Assembly (NCBI RefSeq): GCF_030812335.1
Contig: NZ_JAUSSN010000007.1
Coordinates: 62,001 to 126,000 of the forward strand
Direction: 5' to 3'
Source of the DNA: Pseudarthrobacter oxydans
Lineage (GTDB): Bacteria > Actinomycetota > Actinomycetes > Actinomycetales > Micrococcaceae
DNA: 64,000 nt
Part shown: positions 46,079 through 57,172 of the stretch, piece by piece
Numbering within the stretch: the stretch's first letter is position 1
Layout: each line of letters starts with the position of its first letter
Notes under the pieces: model-generated
Seen by the model: the letters and a program-made list of their open reading frames with translations, nothing else
What the model was told of the DNA's origin: nothing
Database searches by the model: none
Made by a program: the position numbers and the translations under genes

Positions 46079-46103
46079 AGTCCGGTCGCTTAGACCACGT
46101 GAG

Positions 46104-46135
46104 AAAGAGCCCCTCCGGTTCCGGAGGGGCTCTTT
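46104..46135 (+). terminator. intrinsic terminator of the DUF7455 gene
   Basis: AAAGAGCCCCTCCGG and its exact complement form a 15-bp stem with a 2-nt loop, ending in CTCTTT. Confidence 0.9.
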
Positions 46136-46179
46136 CCGCGTTAACGACAACTTCTGCGAACAACGCACGTCGGTTAACG

Positions 46180-46246
46180 AACAACGCGGGGTCATTTCCC
46201 GCCCAATCCTCCGGGGAGGATAGGCGGGAAATGACCCCGCGTTGTT
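46180..46246. terminator. 24-bp perfect inverted repeat between DUF7455 and sigA
   Basis: The 24-bp arm at 46180-46203 (AACAACGCGGGGTCATTTCC plus CGCC) is matched exactly at 46223-46246. The 19-nt loop holds a nested hairpin ATCCTCC/GGAGGAT. It lies 11 bp after the sigA stop and 45 bp after another terminator. Confidence 0.65.
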
Positions 46247-46256
46247 TGGTGCGTGC

Positions 46257-47591
<1,335 letters not shown>

Positions 47592-47911
47592 AGAAAACCT
47601 TTCTAGCGGCGGTCTGTGGAATCACCATACGGGCAACACCACTATGACCCTGTCAAGTCCGTGTTTGACATCAGGTGCAATCACGACCAGCAGAGCCACT
47701 AAGTAGAACTCCTGGGGTGACCGTAATGTTCCCTGTTTCCACGGTTCACTACAAGCACTTAATACACGGACCCAACCGGGTCTCGGCAACCATTGTCTCA
47801 CGGTTTTCTCAATCGGGACCGACGCAGGGCGCGGGGCCGGGATATCGGGCGGCGCCCGCCCGGCTGGCGGCGGCGGCGCCGCCGCCGCCGCGGCCCGGCG
47901 TTGGCTTGGTG
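47592..47911. other. intergenic region between sigA and DUF4192
   Basis: 320 bp holding the leftward sigA promoter region (TTGACA at 47651-47656 on the minus strand, no sure -10). Near the DUF4192 stop it has a palindromic run of GGC/GCC triplets (47867-47890) that can form a terminator-like hairpin without a T tract. No gene was recognised. Confidence 0.45.
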
Positions 47912-49330
47912 TCAGGCAACGTCCGGCTCGAACCGCTGCCAGGCCGCCTCCCTCCTGGCCGCCCAACCGCAGAGCGTCCCGCGGCGGACCAGTTCCGCGA
48001 GCAGTTCGGCCAGCCGGTAGCCCGGGAGCTCCTGGTCGGCGCGGCGGAAAAGTGCATCGGCAAAGGATCCTTTGCCGCGGCACCACTCAATCCAGCCCCG
48101 CCCGGTCAATGCGGCGGCTCCCGCCTCACCGCCGGCGGCGCACAACTGCTCCAGCACCCGGTCCAGGCGTGCCATCAAGGCCCAGTCCGGCAGCGGGGGC
48201 GCCAGACCCAGCAGGACCTCACCGTAGCCGGGAACCTCCGGCCGCTGGTGGCCGGCACCGCCGCCGCCTCCCGCTCGGCCGGCGACGCCTTTCCTGGGGC
48301 CCCCTCCCCTGGGGCCCCGTCCCATGGTCGTCTCTCCCCTGGGCGTCTCTCCCCGGGGCGTCTCTCCCCTGGGCGCCTCTCCCCTGAGGCTCGCTCCACC
48401 GGAGCCCTGTCGACTGGGGGCCGGGCCGCGCGGCGGGAAGCCTTCCAGCGGAGGCAATGGAGCCAGCGGCCGCGAAGACTGTTCGGAGGCAGGCAGGGAA
48501 CCTTCCCCTCCGGGATCCGGTGGCCCGCCGTGGAACACACCGAACTCGTCGGCTCCGCGCTCAGCGGCCTCCGCCCCGGCAGCCGCCATGACCAGCACGG
48601 CGTCGCGCCAGGACGGAACGCACAGGGATGCGCGCAGGTAGCCTGTGAGCGCCGTGGACAGTGTCGGCGCGTGGGCCTGCAGCACCCGCGCCCAGACGTC
48701 CAAGACCTGGCTGAACTGGCGCCTGTCCCGCACGAGGGCGGAGAACAGCTGCGTCCACTCCCGCTGGGCCTCCAGCACGGCGGGATCCGGCGGACCCGGC
48801 GGCGGCTTGAGCACTGCGGCGCCGGGAGCCGCTCCCACGGTGCTGCCGCGGTAGACCATCTCGGCGTTGAGCCTGCTGTTCCTGATCTCCTCCACGGGAC
48901 GCCCGGGCGGTGCGCAGCACGACGGGTCCAGGCAGTAGGCGTTGCGCCAGTAGTCGGCACCGACGAGCCAGGCGTCCCGCACGGGCATGCCCGCGTCGGC
49001 CAGTGTGTTTTCCAGCGCCGCCAGGAGTTCCCCCCACGGCGCGCCGTCCCCGTCGGTTTCGGTAAAGAGGGCCAGCAGCGAGCCGTCCGCCTCGGCGTCG
49101 GCCGCCAGGTAGGACGCCACGGAACGGGCAAAGCCTGCCGGCCCGGGAGTGCCGGACCAGTCCGGGCTGCCGCCGTCGCCCGGGAGGTCAACCCGCAGCG
49201 TGGCGCCGAGCCGTTTGCCCTGCATGGTTATGGCGACGAGGCTGCGGGCCGGCCAGTAGCCCAGGGAATGCGGGATGAACCCGAGGATGTCCTCCGGGCC
49301 GGTGATTCTCAGGTGATCGGGAGCTGTCAT
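47912..49330 (-). CDS. DUF4192 family protein
   Basis: Predicted 472-residue soluble protein. ITGPEDILGFIPHSLGYWPA near the start is the signature of DUF4192, and LEVRDAWLVG-like segments and CPWRNAYCLD-type residues around YWRNAYCLDPSCCAPPG follow. Between about residues 240 and 345 is a low-complexity insert with a repeated Arg-Gly-Glu-Thr-Pro unit (RGETPRGETPRGETTMGRG). Function unknown. Its upstream region contains the five DnaA-box-like repeats at 49382-49442, 52-112 bp before the ATG, which could make it DnaA-responsive. Confidence 0.85.
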   Translation of the reverse strand: MTAPDHLRITGPEDILGFIPHSLGYWPARSLVAITMQGKRLGATLRVDLPGDGGSPDWSGTPGPAGFARSVASYLAADAEADGSLLALFTETDGDGAPWGELLAALENTLADAGMPVRDAWLVGADYWRNAYCLDPSCCAPPGRPVEEIRNSRLNAEMVYRGSTVGAAPGAAVLKPPPGPPDPAVLEAQREWTQLFSALVRDRRQFSQVLDVWARVLQAHAPTLSTALTGYLRASLCVPSWRDAVLVMAAAGAEAAERGADEFGVFHGGPPDPGGEGSLPASEQSSRPLAPLPPLEGFPPRGPAPSRQGSGGASLRGEAPRGETPRGETPRGETTMGRGPRGGGPRKGVAGRAGGGGGAGHQRPEVPGYGEVLLGLAPPLPDWALMARLDRVLEQLCAAGGEAGAAALTGRGWIEWCRGKGSFADALFRRADQELPGYRLAELLAELVRRGTLCGWAARREAAWQRFEPDVA

Positions 49331-49381
49331 GAAGCCAGCTTCGCGGCCCGGACACGCCCGCGTTAGGGCCGGCCTGTCCTA

Positions 49382-49442
49382 TGTGGATAACGCGGGTGGA
49401 CAACGCGAGTGGATAACACGAGTGGACAACGCGGGTGGACAA
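49382..49442 (-). repeat. five DnaA-box-like 9-mers at 13-bp period
   Basis: On the minus strand the 9-mers are TTGTCCACC, TTGTCCACT, TTATCCACT, TTGTCCACC and TTATCCACA, all in one direction, spaced exactly 13 bp. The last is the perfect DnaA box; the others match eight of nine bases of TT(A/G)TCCACA. They lie between the MFS gene end and the DUF4192 start. Confidence 0.75.
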
Positions 49443-49468
49443 CGGCGGGAGGCGGCCAGGTCCCCGTG

Positions 49469-50800
49469 TCAGGGCGTGCGGCGCCGCTCTGCACTGCGCC
49501 GGCGCTGTTCGGCGAGGGCCGCCAGCAGCGGCGGCACCCGGACCCCCTGGGCCGCCATCTGCTTCCGCACCTTTCGGCGGCTGACAACGATGGCTCCGGC
49601 TCCTCCGGCCAGCAGCAGGAACTGCACGCTCAGGGCGATCCGGAACGGATCGAGCCCGTACAGCTCGCCCTGCGAGAAGCCGGTGGCGTGCAGCACGTCA
49701 AGGACCAGGCCGATCAGGTAGATGGCGATGAGGGAGGCGATAAAGCCGCCCACGTTCACAATCCCGGTCGCAGTGCCGATCCGGTGGGCCGGGTTAAAGG
49801 TGCGGGCAAAGTCGAAGCCGATCATGGAACCGGGGCCGCCGATGGCGAGCACCACCACGAGCCCGGCCAGCAGCCACAGCGGGGAGCGACCCGGAATAAG
49901 CAGCACCGCCGCCCACGCCGCGGCGGTGGCGGTGGAAATCAGCAGCACCATGGTGGAGCGCCGCAGCGGGTGCCGCGCGACGAAGCTGCCCATCAGCGGA
50001 CCGGCGGCGATGGCCGCGGCCACGTACAGCGTCATCAGCGCAGAAACGGCCGGCGTCTCCAGGCCCTGCGCCGAGATCAGGAAGGGGTAGCCCCAGGTCA
50101 TCGCGAAGACGGTGCCGCTGAACTGGACCGTGAAGTGGCTCCAGAGCCCCAGCCGGGTGCCGGGCTGCCGCCAGGCGTGGGAGATGGAGATCCCGGTGGC
50201 GCGCAGCCCCTGGGACGGTTCCGGTGCCGGGTGCCCGGGCGGCCGGTCCTGGAGCAGGACCAGCACGAGGACCACGGCGAGGACGGACATGGCCGTGAGC
50301 GTCAGGAACGCGGGGGTCCAGCCGGCGAGGTGCAGGATCATGGCGAAGGGCACCACACTGAAAAGCTGGCCGAGCTGGCCGGACATTCCGGTCAGCTGGG
50401 TGAGCAGAGGAACGCGGGCGGCGGCGAACCAGATCGGGATCAGCCGGATCACTGCGATGAACGTCATCGCATCGCCGGCGCCCACCAGGACCCGGCCCAG
50501 CACACCTCCGGGGATGTTCTCAGCAAAGGCCAGCTGGAGCTGCCCCAGGCCCATCAGGACGGCGCCGCCGGCGATCATGGCCCGGGAGCCGAAGCGGTCC
50601 ACCAGGATGCCGACCGGAATCTGCAGGGCCGCGTAGACGAGGAGCTGCAGCACGGTGAAGAAGGAGATCTCGGCCGCGCTGGCGTGGAAGCGTTCCGTGG
50701 CCTCCAGCCCCACCACACCGAACGAGGTGCGCTGGCTGACCGCCACAAGGTACGCGAAGACCCCGACGATCCAGATCAGCCAGGCGCGGGGTAAAGTCAC
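49469..50800 (-). CDS. MFS transporter
   Basis: Predicted 443-residue major facilitator with 12 hydrophobic segments. The first loop carries AVSQRTSFGVVGLEATERFH and GILVDRFGSRAMIAGGAVLM, the D-R/G-x-x-x-R signature between helices 2 and 3. The C terminus is Arg-rich and basic (EQRRRSAERRRTP). The substrate is unknown. The GTG at 50800 has no Shine-Dalgarno; CATAAT is 6 nt upstream, so it is probably leaderless. A PAC2 gene precedes it. Confidence 0.9.
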   Translation of the reverse strand: MTLPRAWLIWIVGVFAYLVAVSQRTSFGVVGLEATERFHASAAEISFFTVLQLLVYAALQIPVGILVDRFGSRAMIAGGAVLMGLGQLQLAFAENIPGGVLGRVLVGAGDAMTFIAVIRLIPIWFAAARVPLLTQLTGMSGQLGQLFSVVPFAMILHLAGWTPAFLTLTAMSVLAVVLVLVLLQDRPPGHPAPEPSQGLRATGISISHAWRQPGTRLGLWSHFTVQFSGTVFAMTWGYPFLISAQGLETPAVSALMTLYVAAAIAAGPLMGSFVARHPLRRSTMVLLISTATAAAWAAVLLIPGRSPLWLLAGLVVVLAIGGPGSMIGFDFARTFNPAHRIGTATGIVNVGGFIASLIAIYLIGLVLDVLHATGFSQGELYGLDPFRIALSVQFLLLAGGAGAIVVSRRKVRKQMAAQGVRVPPLLAALAEQRRRSAERRRTP

Positions 50801-50806
50801 ACTTCC

Positions 50807-50812
50807 ATTATG
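50807..50812 (-). promoter_or_regulatory. candidate -10 element, leaderless promoter of the MFS gene
   Basis: CATAAT on the minus strand is exactly 6 nt before the GTG at 50800. Confidence 0.4.
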
Positions 50813-50835
50813 CCCAGCAGAGATAGAAATAGTAT

Positions 50836-51774
50836 TTATTCGCCGGGTTCTTTACGGGCCAGGTAGGCCTCGACGGCGGCCCCGAGGTCATCGGCGTTGG
50901 GCAGCTGGTCGTTCTCATCGGCGAGCAGGGACCGCCGCACGGTTCCCTCGGCGTTCTCGTCGTACCGGGTTTCGAGCCGGGAGACCACCTGCTGTACCTC
51001 CTCCGAAGCCTCAATCTGCTCGGCGATCTGGCGTCCGACATCCCGGCCCGCTTCGCGGAGCCGGTCGGCGGGCAGCATCAGCGAGGTGGCAGCCCCAAGG
51101 TATTCGAGTCCGGCGACGGCCGCCGTCGGGTACTCGGCTTCGGCAAGGTAGTGCGGCACGTGCATCACGTAGCCGGCGACGTTGCGGCCGGCCTCCGTGA
51201 GCCGGAGTTCCAGGATGTGGCCGACGGCGGCAGGCACCTCGACGGTGGGCTTCCACACCGAGATGCCCTCGATGAGGTCCGGGCGGTTGCCGTGCACCGT
51301 CACTCCGACGGGACGGGTGTGCGGGACCGGCATGGGGATGGAATGGATCCAGGTGACGAGGTTGACGTCCAGTTCCCCGACGATGCCCACGACGGCGCGC
51401 GCGAACCGCTCCCACTGCAGGTCCGGTTCGAATCCGGCGAGAAGCAGGAACGGGCTGCCCAGCCCGTCGACCAGGCGGTAGAGCGCCAGGCGCGGCGCCT
51501 GATAGTCCTGCAGGTGGTCCTCGACGAAGCTGATCTGCGGGCGGCGGGACCGGTAGTCGATCAGCTGGTCGGCGTCGAATTCGGCCACCATTTCGGAGTC
51601 CAGGGTGTCCAGCAGTTCGGCGGTGATCTGCCGGACGACGTGTCCTGCGTCGGCGAACCCGGTGAAGCCCATGACGAGGTTCAGCCCTTGCAATTCGGGG
51701 CTGTGGAACAGCGCGTCATCACGCAGGTAAAGCGATTCGGGGTCCAGCAGGGAGCCGGAAATCCGTTCAAGCAC
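50836..51774 (-). CDS. PAC2 family (proteasome assembly chaperone-like) protein
   Basis: Predicted 312-residue soluble protein. LNLVMGFTGFADAGHVVRQI at about residue 30, IDYRSRRPQISFVEDH, LLLAGFEPDLQWERFARAV and MPVPHTRPVGVTVHGN are conserved in the PAC2 family of actinobacteria. Archaeal/eukaryotic relatives assist proteasome assembly; actinobacterial members have no proven role, and no proteasome genes are in this window. A GTG start at 51774 follows AAAGGA. It is divergent from pepA. Confidence 0.88.
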   Translation of the reverse strand: MLERISGSLLDPESLYLRDDALFHSPELQGLNLVMGFTGFADAGHVVRQITAELLDTLDSEMVAEFDADQLIDYRSRRPQISFVEDHLQDYQAPRLALYRLVDGLGSPFLLLAGFEPDLQWERFARAVVGIVGELDVNLVTWIHSIPMPVPHTRPVGVTVHGNRPDLIEGISVWKPTVEVPAAVGHILELRLTEAGRNVAGYVMHVPHYLAEAEYPTAAVAGLEYLGAATSLMLPADRLREAGRDVGRQIAEQIEASEEVQQVVSRLETRYDENAEGTVRRSLLADENDQLPNADDLGAAVEAYLARKEPGE

Positions 51775-52065
51775 GGCATGTTCCTTTCGTCGTAGTTAGT
51801 GGGCAGCCGGACGTGCCCTGCAGGGGCGCCGGCGCTGATATGGGGTACAACACGGCGGAGTGCCGGGGCATTCCTGATCGGGGTGTGCTCCAGCTCTCAT
51901 TCAATTGAACACCCGCGCCGCGGAGAGACTACGATCGGAGCTGGCCTTATGACGGCTTGAAGACACTTGGGTTACGTCTCAAACCGGCAGCGGCCCAGGT
52001 TCCAAGGCAGGGCGCCGAACATGCAGTTCCTGCCGTAAAAACTCAGAGAATTGAGGACTGTCCTC

Positions 52066-53592
52066 GTGGTCAAGAATACTGAAGTCAAACTTAGTGCAGT
52101 CGCAGGGGACCTGAAGAAGTCCCCCAGCGACGCCCTTGTCATCGGCGTCGGGCAGGGCACGGACGGCCCTGTCCTGCTCAGCAACCCCCTGACGGCCAAA
52201 GCCGCCGAAGCCCTGGCGGAATCACTGAGTGTTCTTGGCATCACCGGCGCAGCCGACCAGGCCCACCGCCTCCCGGGCCTGAGCGAATCCGGCGCGAAAG
52301 TCCTCGTGCTCGCCGGTGTCGGAAAGATTTCCGCCGCGCAGCCCCTCACCGAAGAGGCGCTCCGCCGCGCCGCCGGCTCGGCGGTCCGCCAGCTGGCCGG
52401 CGTCGGCACCGTCACCCTGGCCCTTCCGACGGCGTCGCTCGGCGACGTTGCCGCCGTCGCCGAGGGCGCGGCGATGGGCGCCTACTCTTTCACCGAATAC
52501 CGCTCCTCCAAGGATGACCTGAAGGATCCGGTGAAGAACGTTGTGATTGTCACGGACTTTGCCGCCAACAGGGCCCTGAAGCCGGTACTGGACCGTGCCG
52601 CCCTGATCGGCAAAGCCGTCAATGCGACCCGCTCCCTGGTCAACCAGCCGCCAAGCCACCTCTACCCCGAATCCTTCGCGGACGCCGCCAAGGAACTGTC
52701 CAAGGGGCTGCCCGTCAAGGTCACCGTATGGGACGAAAAGCGCCTGGAAAAGGAAGGCTTCGGCGGCATCCTCGGCGTCGGCAAGGGTTCCACCCGGCAG
52801 CCGCGCCTGGTCAAGGTCGAATACTCCCCCGCCCGGGCCACCGCCAAGATCGCCCTCGTGGGCAAGGGCATCACCTTCGACACCGGCGGCATCTCGATCA
52901 AGCCGGCCCTCGGCATGGGCGACATGAAGTCCGACATGGCGGGCGCCGCCGTCGTCCTTAACAGCGTGCTGGCCATCGCCGGCCTCGGCCTGCCCGTCAA
53001 GGCGACCGCCTGGCTCTGCATCGCCGAGAACATGCCCTCCGGCGCCGCGCAGCGCCCGGCCGACGTGCTCACCATGTTCGGCGGCAAGACCGTCGAAGTC
53101 CTCAACACCGACGCCGAGGGCCGGCTCGTCATGGCGGACGGCATCGTCGCCGCCAGCCAGGAGTTCCCGGACGCCATCATCGACGTCGCCACCCTCACCG
53201 GCGCGCAGCTGGTCGCCCTCGGCAACCGTACCGCCGGCGTGATGGGCGCCGACTCCGTCACCGGCCCGCTCAAGGCGGCCGCGGACCGCGCCGGCGAGCT
53301 GGTCTGGCCGATGCCGCTGCCCGAAGAGCTGCGCCCCAGCCTGGACTCGCAGGTTGCGGACATCGCCAACATCGGCGAACGCCACGGCGGCATGATGACG
53401 GCGGCCGTGTTCCTGCGCGAGTTTGTGGGCAAGGGCAGGGACGGCGAGCCGATCCCCTGGGCCCACATCGACATCGCCGGCCCGTCGTTCAACAACGGCA
53501 GCCCCTACGGCTACAACCACAAGCAGGGGACGGGCTGCACCGTGCGCACGCTGGTGGCCTACGTCGAGGACATTTCGGCCAAAACCGCCTAG
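52066..53592 (+). CDS. pepA: leucyl aminopeptidase
   Basis: Predicted 508-residue M17 metallopeptidase that removes N-terminal residues from peptides with two zinc or manganese ions. GKGITFDTGGISIKPALG has the catalytic Lys and first Asp, GDMKSDMAGAA the next metal ligand, and NTDAEGRLVMADG the family signature with Asp, Glu and the catalytic Arg. The N-terminal domain is the usual macro-like fold. The GTG at 52066 follows GAGGAC at 7 nt; a TTG 15 bp upstream is the alternative. The 290-bp divergent region before it contains TTCAATTGAA at 51900. Confidence 0.96.
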   Translation: MVKNTEVKLSAVAGDLKKSPSDALVIGVGQGTDGPVLLSNPLTAKAAEALAESLSVLGITGAADQAHRLPGLSESGAKVLVLAGVGKISAAQPLTEEALRRAAGSAVRQLAGVGTVTLALPTASLGDVAAVAEGAAMGAYSFTEYRSSKDDLKDPVKNVVIVTDFAANRALKPVLDRAALIGKAVNATRSLVNQPPSHLYPESFADAAKELSKGLPVKVTVWDEKRLEKEGFGGILGVGKGSTRQPRLVKVEYSPARATAKIALVGKGITFDTGGISIKPALGMGDMKSDMAGAAVVLNSVLAIAGLGLPVKATAWLCIAENMPSGAAQRPADVLTMFGGKTVEVLNTDAEGRLVMADGIVAASQEFPDAIIDVATLTGAQLVALGNRTAGVMGADSVTGPLKAAADRAGELVWPMPLPEELRPSLDSQVADIANIGERHGGMMTAAVFLREFVGKGRDGEPIPWAHIDIAGPSFNNGSPYGYNHKQGTGCTVRTLVAYVEDISAKTA

Positions 53593-53844
53593 GCGCAATC
53601 CGCCCAGCCGTCGCGCGGGCTGGTGGCCGGGCAACCTGCCCCGGCCACAAGGGCCGCGTGACTCTGGACACAAGCGCTCCACAAACGCCACGGCAAGGTG
53701 GAGCATGTATTAGTGGTTCGCTAAGGTGAACACCGGTAGTCACAAATGAAAGGGAGCTTACCTGCTGGCATAATCACGGCAGGGAAGTTCCAAGACCAGA
53801 TGATGCGTACTCTCGTGTCATCGTTCACGCGAGGGAGCGTTTTA

Positions 53845-55230
53845 GTGGCCGATCAGGCAACTGCGCAAGAATTCGACATCCTGGTACTCGGCGGCGGCAG
53901 CGGCGGCTACGCAACTGCCCTGCGTGCCGTTCAGCTCGGCCTCACCGTCGGCCTGATCGAAAAGGGCAAGCTGGGCGGGACCTGCCTGCACAACGGCTGT
54001 ATCCCCACCAAGGCTTTGCTGCACTCGGCGGAACTGGCCGACCACGCCCGTGACTCGGCGAAGTACGGCGTCAACGTCACCCTTGACAGCATCGACATCA
54101 CCGCTGTCAACGCCTACAAGGACGGCATCATTGCCGGCAAGTTCAAGGGTCTGCAGGGCCTCATCAAGGGCAAAAAGGGCATCACCGTCATCGAGGGCGA
54201 AGGCAAGCTCCAGGGCACCGACACCGTCGTCGTGAACGGCACCGCGTACAAGGGCAAGAACATTGTCCTCGCGACCGGCTCCTACTCCCGCTCGCTGCCG
54301 GGGCTGGAAATCGGCGGCAAGGTCATCACCTCCGACGAAGCCCTCACCATGGACTTCATCCCCAAGAGCGCGATCATCCTGGGCGGCGGCGTGATCGGCG
54401 TCGAGTTCGCTTCGGTCTGGAAGTCCTTCGGCGTCGACGTCACCATCATCGAGGGCCTGCCCTCGCTGGTCCCGAACGAGGACGCGACGATCGTCAAGGC
54501 TTTCGAGCGTGCCTTCAAGAAGCGCGGCATCAAGTTCTCCACCGGCACCTTCTTCCAGGGTGTTGAGCAGAACGCCGACGGCGTCAAGGTCACCCTCGTG
54601 GACGGCAAGACCTTCGAAGCGGACCTCATGCTCGTCGCCGTTGGACGCGGTCCGGTCACGGCCAACCTCGGTTACGAGGAAGCCGGCGTCACCATCGACC
54701 GCGGCTTCGTCATCACCAACGAGCGCCTCCACACCGGTGTCGGCAATGTCTACGCCTTGGGCGACATCGTCCCCGGCGTCCAGCTGGCACACCGCAGCTA
54801 CCAGCAGGGCATCTTCGTCGCCGAAGAAATCGCCGGGCTGAAGCCCGTCGTCGTCGAAGACGTCAACATCCCCAAGGTCACCTACTCCGAGCCGGAAATC
54901 GCCACGGTGGGCTACACGGAAAAGGCCGCCAAGGCCAAGTTCGGTGACGACCAGGTCCAGACCCAGGAATACAACCTCGCCGGCAACGGCAAGAGCTCCA
55001 TCCTGGGCACCAGCGGCCTGGTCAAGCTGGTCCGCCAGAAGGACGGCCCCGTCGTCGGCGTCCACATGATCGGCGCCCGCATGGGTGAGCAGATCGGCGA
55101 GGCCCAGCTGATCGTGAACTGGGAAGCCTACCCGGAGGACGTGGCCCAGCTGGTCCACGCACACCCGACCCAGAACGAGTCCCTGGGCGAGGCCCACCTG
55201 GCTCTGGCCGGCAAGCCCCTGCACGGCTAA
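53845..55230 (+). CDS. lpdA: dihydrolipoyl dehydrogenase (E3)
   Basis: Predicted 461-residue FAD flavoprotein that reoxidises the lipoyl groups of E2 with NAD+. FDILVLGGGSGGYATALRA binds FAD, GGTCLHNGCIPTKALLHSA has the redox-active disulfide CxxxxC, AIILGGGVIGVEFASVW binds NAD, and the C-terminal VHAHPTQNESLGEA carries the catalytic His-Glu pair. A GTG at 53845 follows GAGGGAGCG, and the FAD motif begins soon after it; an ATG 99 bp upstream gives an unlikely extension. The E2 gene follows 125 bp downstream, so the two serve the pyruvate/2-oxoglutarate dehydrogenase complexes. Confidence 0.97.
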   Translation: MADQATAQEFDILVLGGGSGGYATALRAVQLGLTVGLIEKGKLGGTCLHNGCIPTKALLHSAELADHARDSAKYGVNVTLDSIDITAVNAYKDGIIAGKFKGLQGLIKGKKGITVIEGEGKLQGTDTVVVNGTAYKGKNIVLATGSYSRSLPGLEIGGKVITSDEALTMDFIPKSAIILGGGVIGVEFASVWKSFGVDVTIIEGLPSLVPNEDATIVKAFERAFKKRGIKFSTGTFFQGVEQNADGVKVTLVDGKTFEADLMLVAVGRGPVTANLGYEEAGVTIDRGFVITNERLHTGVGNVYALGDIVPGVQLAHRSYQQGIFVAEEIAGLKPVVVEDVNIPKVTYSEPEIATVGYTEKAAKAKFGDDQVQTQEYNLAGNGKSSILGTSGLVKLVRQKDGPVVGVHMIGARMGEQIGEAQLIVNWEAYPEDVAQLVHAHPTQNESLGEAHLALAGKPLHG

Positions 55231-55262
55231 CAGTTCCGCCCGCACCACCGCAAGAACTTCGT

Positions 55263-55301
55263 GCTTAGTGCACCCGGCCCGAAACGCCGGGTGCACTAAG
55301 C
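55263..55301. terminator. 16-bp perfect inverted repeat between lpdA and sucB
   Basis: GCTTAGTGCACCCGGC and its exact complement are separated by 7 nt. There is no T tract; it may terminate some lpdA transcripts before sucB or stabilise their 3' ends. Confidence 0.65.
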
Positions 55302-55355
55302 TCGACCAAGGCAGCAATCATCCGCACAAAGATCAATAAGGAGAACGGGGACGAC

Positions 55356-57149
55356 ATGTCTGAATCCGTTAACTTGCCCGCCCTCGGTGAGAGTGTCACC
55401 GAAGGAACCGTCACCCGCTGGCTCAAGCAGGTAGGTGACCGGGTAGAGGTGGACGAGCCGCTGCTCGAGGTTTCCACCGACAAAGTAGACACCGAGATCC
55501 CCTCTCCGATCGCCGGCGTGATCGAGGAAATCCTCGTCGCCGAAGACGAGACCGCTGAAGTTGGCGCACCGCTGGTGCGCATCGGCTCCGGTTCCGCCGG
55601 ATCGGGCGAAGCCCCCGCCGCCGAGGCACCGGCCGAGGAAGCGCCGGCAGCTGAGGCTGAAGCGCCCGCCGCCGAGGCCCCGTCCGCCGCCGAAGCTCCG
55701 GCCCCCGAAGCGGAAGCACCTTCCGCCGAAGCTGAAGCACCCGCCGCCGAGGCCGCTCCTCCTGCCGGCGAAGGCCACGAGGTCACGCTGCCCGCCTTGG
55801 GCGAGAGCGTCACCGAAGGCACCGTCACCCGCTGGCTCAAGAGCATCGGCGACACCGTCGAGGTCGACGAGCCGCTGCTGGAGGTGTCCACCGACAAGGT
55901 CGACACCGAGATCCCGTCACCGGTCGCCGGCACCCTGCAGGAAATCCGTGTCGCCGAGGATGAGACGGCCGAGGTCGGTTCGGTCCTCGCCGTGATCGGT
56001 TCCGGCGCGGCTCCCGCGGCGGCTCCCGCCAAGGAAGCCCCGAAGGAAGCGGCAGCAGCCCCGAAGCATGAAGCCGCCCCGGCTGAGGCTCCGAAGCAGG
56101 AGGCACCGAAGCAGGAGGCTCCGAAGCAGGAAGCACCGAAGCAGGAAGCCCCCGCGCCGGCAGCGGAAGCCGCCCCGGCTGCGCCCGCAGCTGCTGCTCC
56201 GGCCGCCGCGGCCGCGGAGTCCGGCTACGTCACCCCGCTGGTCCGCAAGCTGGCCAACCAGCAGGGCGTGGACATCTCCTCGCTCTCCGGCACCGGCGTC
56301 GGCGGGCGCATCCGCAAGCAGGATGTGCTGGCGGCGGCAGAAGCCAAGGCCGCCCCGGCGCCCGCTGCGGCTGCCCCGGCTCCGTCCGCTGCTCCGGCGG
56401 CGCGTCCCTCCGCTGACCAGTCGTCGCTGCGCGGCACCGTGCAGAAGGCCCCTCGGATCCGCCAGGTCATTGCCCGCCGTATGCGCGAGTCGCTGGACAT
56501 CTCCACCCAGCTGACCCAGGTGCACGAGGTCGACATGACCAAGGTCGCCAAGCTGCGCGCCAAGGCCAAGAACTCCTTCCAGGCCCAGAACGGCTCCAAG
56601 CTGACCTTCCTGCCCTTCATCGCCAAGGCTGTGGCCGAGGCCCTGAAGCAGCACCCGAAGGTCAATGCCTCCTACGACGAGGACAAGCAGGAGATCACGT
56701 ACCACAACGCCGAGCACCTGGCGATTGCGGTGGACACGGACAAGGGCCTGCTGGTACCGGTTATCGCCGACGCCGGCAACCTGAACCTCGCCGGCCTGGC
56801 CGGCAAGATCGCCGACGTTGCGGACCGCACCCGCAACGGCAAGATCGGCCCGGACGAGCTCTCCGGCGGAACCTTCAGCATCACCAACATCGGTTCCGTG
56901 GGCGCCCTTTTCGACACGCCGATCATCAACCAGCCGCAGGTTGCCATCCTCGGCACCGGGGCGATCGTCAAGCGGGCTGTCGTCGTCGCCGATGAGAACG
57001 GCGATGACTCGCTGGCCATCCGCTCGATGATGTACCTCTCCCTGACCTACGACCACCGTCTGGTCGACGGCGCCGACGCAGGACGCTTCCTGCAGACGCT
57101 GAAGGCACGCCTTGAGGAAGGCGCCTTCGAGGCCGACCTGGGGCTCTAG
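55356..57149 (+). CDS. sucB: dihydrolipoamide acyltransferase (E2, SucB type)
   Basis: Predicted 597-residue E2 of 2-oxo acid dehydrogenase complexes. Two lipoyl domains, at about residues 1-78 and 142-220, each have the lipoylated Lys in [13 protein letters not shown]. Ala/Pro/Glu-rich linkers separate them; the second contains four PKQEA repeats. The E3-binding domain is [20 protein letters not shown] near residue 290. The catalytic domain ends with [16 protein letters not shown] (His and Asp of the active site). In actinobacteria a single E2 of this type may serve both pyruvate and 2-oxoglutarate complexes. AAGGAG precedes the ATG. Confidence 0.95.
   Translation: MSESVNLPALGESVTEGTVTRWLKQVGDRVEVDEPLLEVSTDKVDTEIPSPIAGVIEEILVAEDETAEVGAPLVRIGSGSAGSGEAPAAEAPAEEAPAAEAEAPAAEAPSAAEAPAPEAEAPSAEAEAPAAEAAPPAGEGHEVTLPALGESVTEGTVTRWLKSIGDTVEVDEPLLEVSTDKVDTEIPSPVAGTLQEIRVAEDETAEVGSVLAVIGSGAAPAAAPAKEAPKEAAAAPKHEAAPAEAPKQEAPKQEAPKQEAPKQEAPAPAAEAAPAAPAAAAPAAAAAESGYVTPLVRKLANQQGVDISSLSGTGVGGRIRKQDVLAAAEAKAAPAPAAAAPAPSAAPAARPSADQSSLRGTVQKAPRIRQVIARRMRESLDISTQLTQVHEVDMTKVAKLRAKAKNSFQAQNGSKLTFLPFIAKAVAEALKQHPKVNASYDEDKQEITYHNAEHLAIAVDTDKGLLVPVIADAGNLNLAGLAGKIADVADRTRNGKIGPDELSGGTFSITNIGSVGALFDTPIINQPQVAILGTGAIVKRAVVVADENGDDSLAIRSMMYLSLTYDHRLVDGADAGRFLQTLKARLEEGAFEADLGL
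56091..56150. repeat. in-frame 15-bp repeats in the SucB linker
   Basis: Four 15-bp units (CCGAAGCAGGAGGCT-like) encode Pro-Lys-Gln-Glu-Ala, a flexible linker between the second lipoyl domain and the E3-binding domain. Confidence 0.9.
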
Positions 57150-57172
57150 CCTCCAAGGGCACGGAACACCGA

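Noticed and set aside
47675..49366. Rightward open frame opposite DUF4192
   Set aside because: Arg/Gly/Pro-rich shadow without motifs; DUF4192 on the other strand has its family signature.
49382..49442. The DnaA-box array as the chromosomal origin
   Set aside because: No dnaA, dnaN, recF or gyr genes adjoin it, there is no AT-rich unwinding region, and all boxes point one way.
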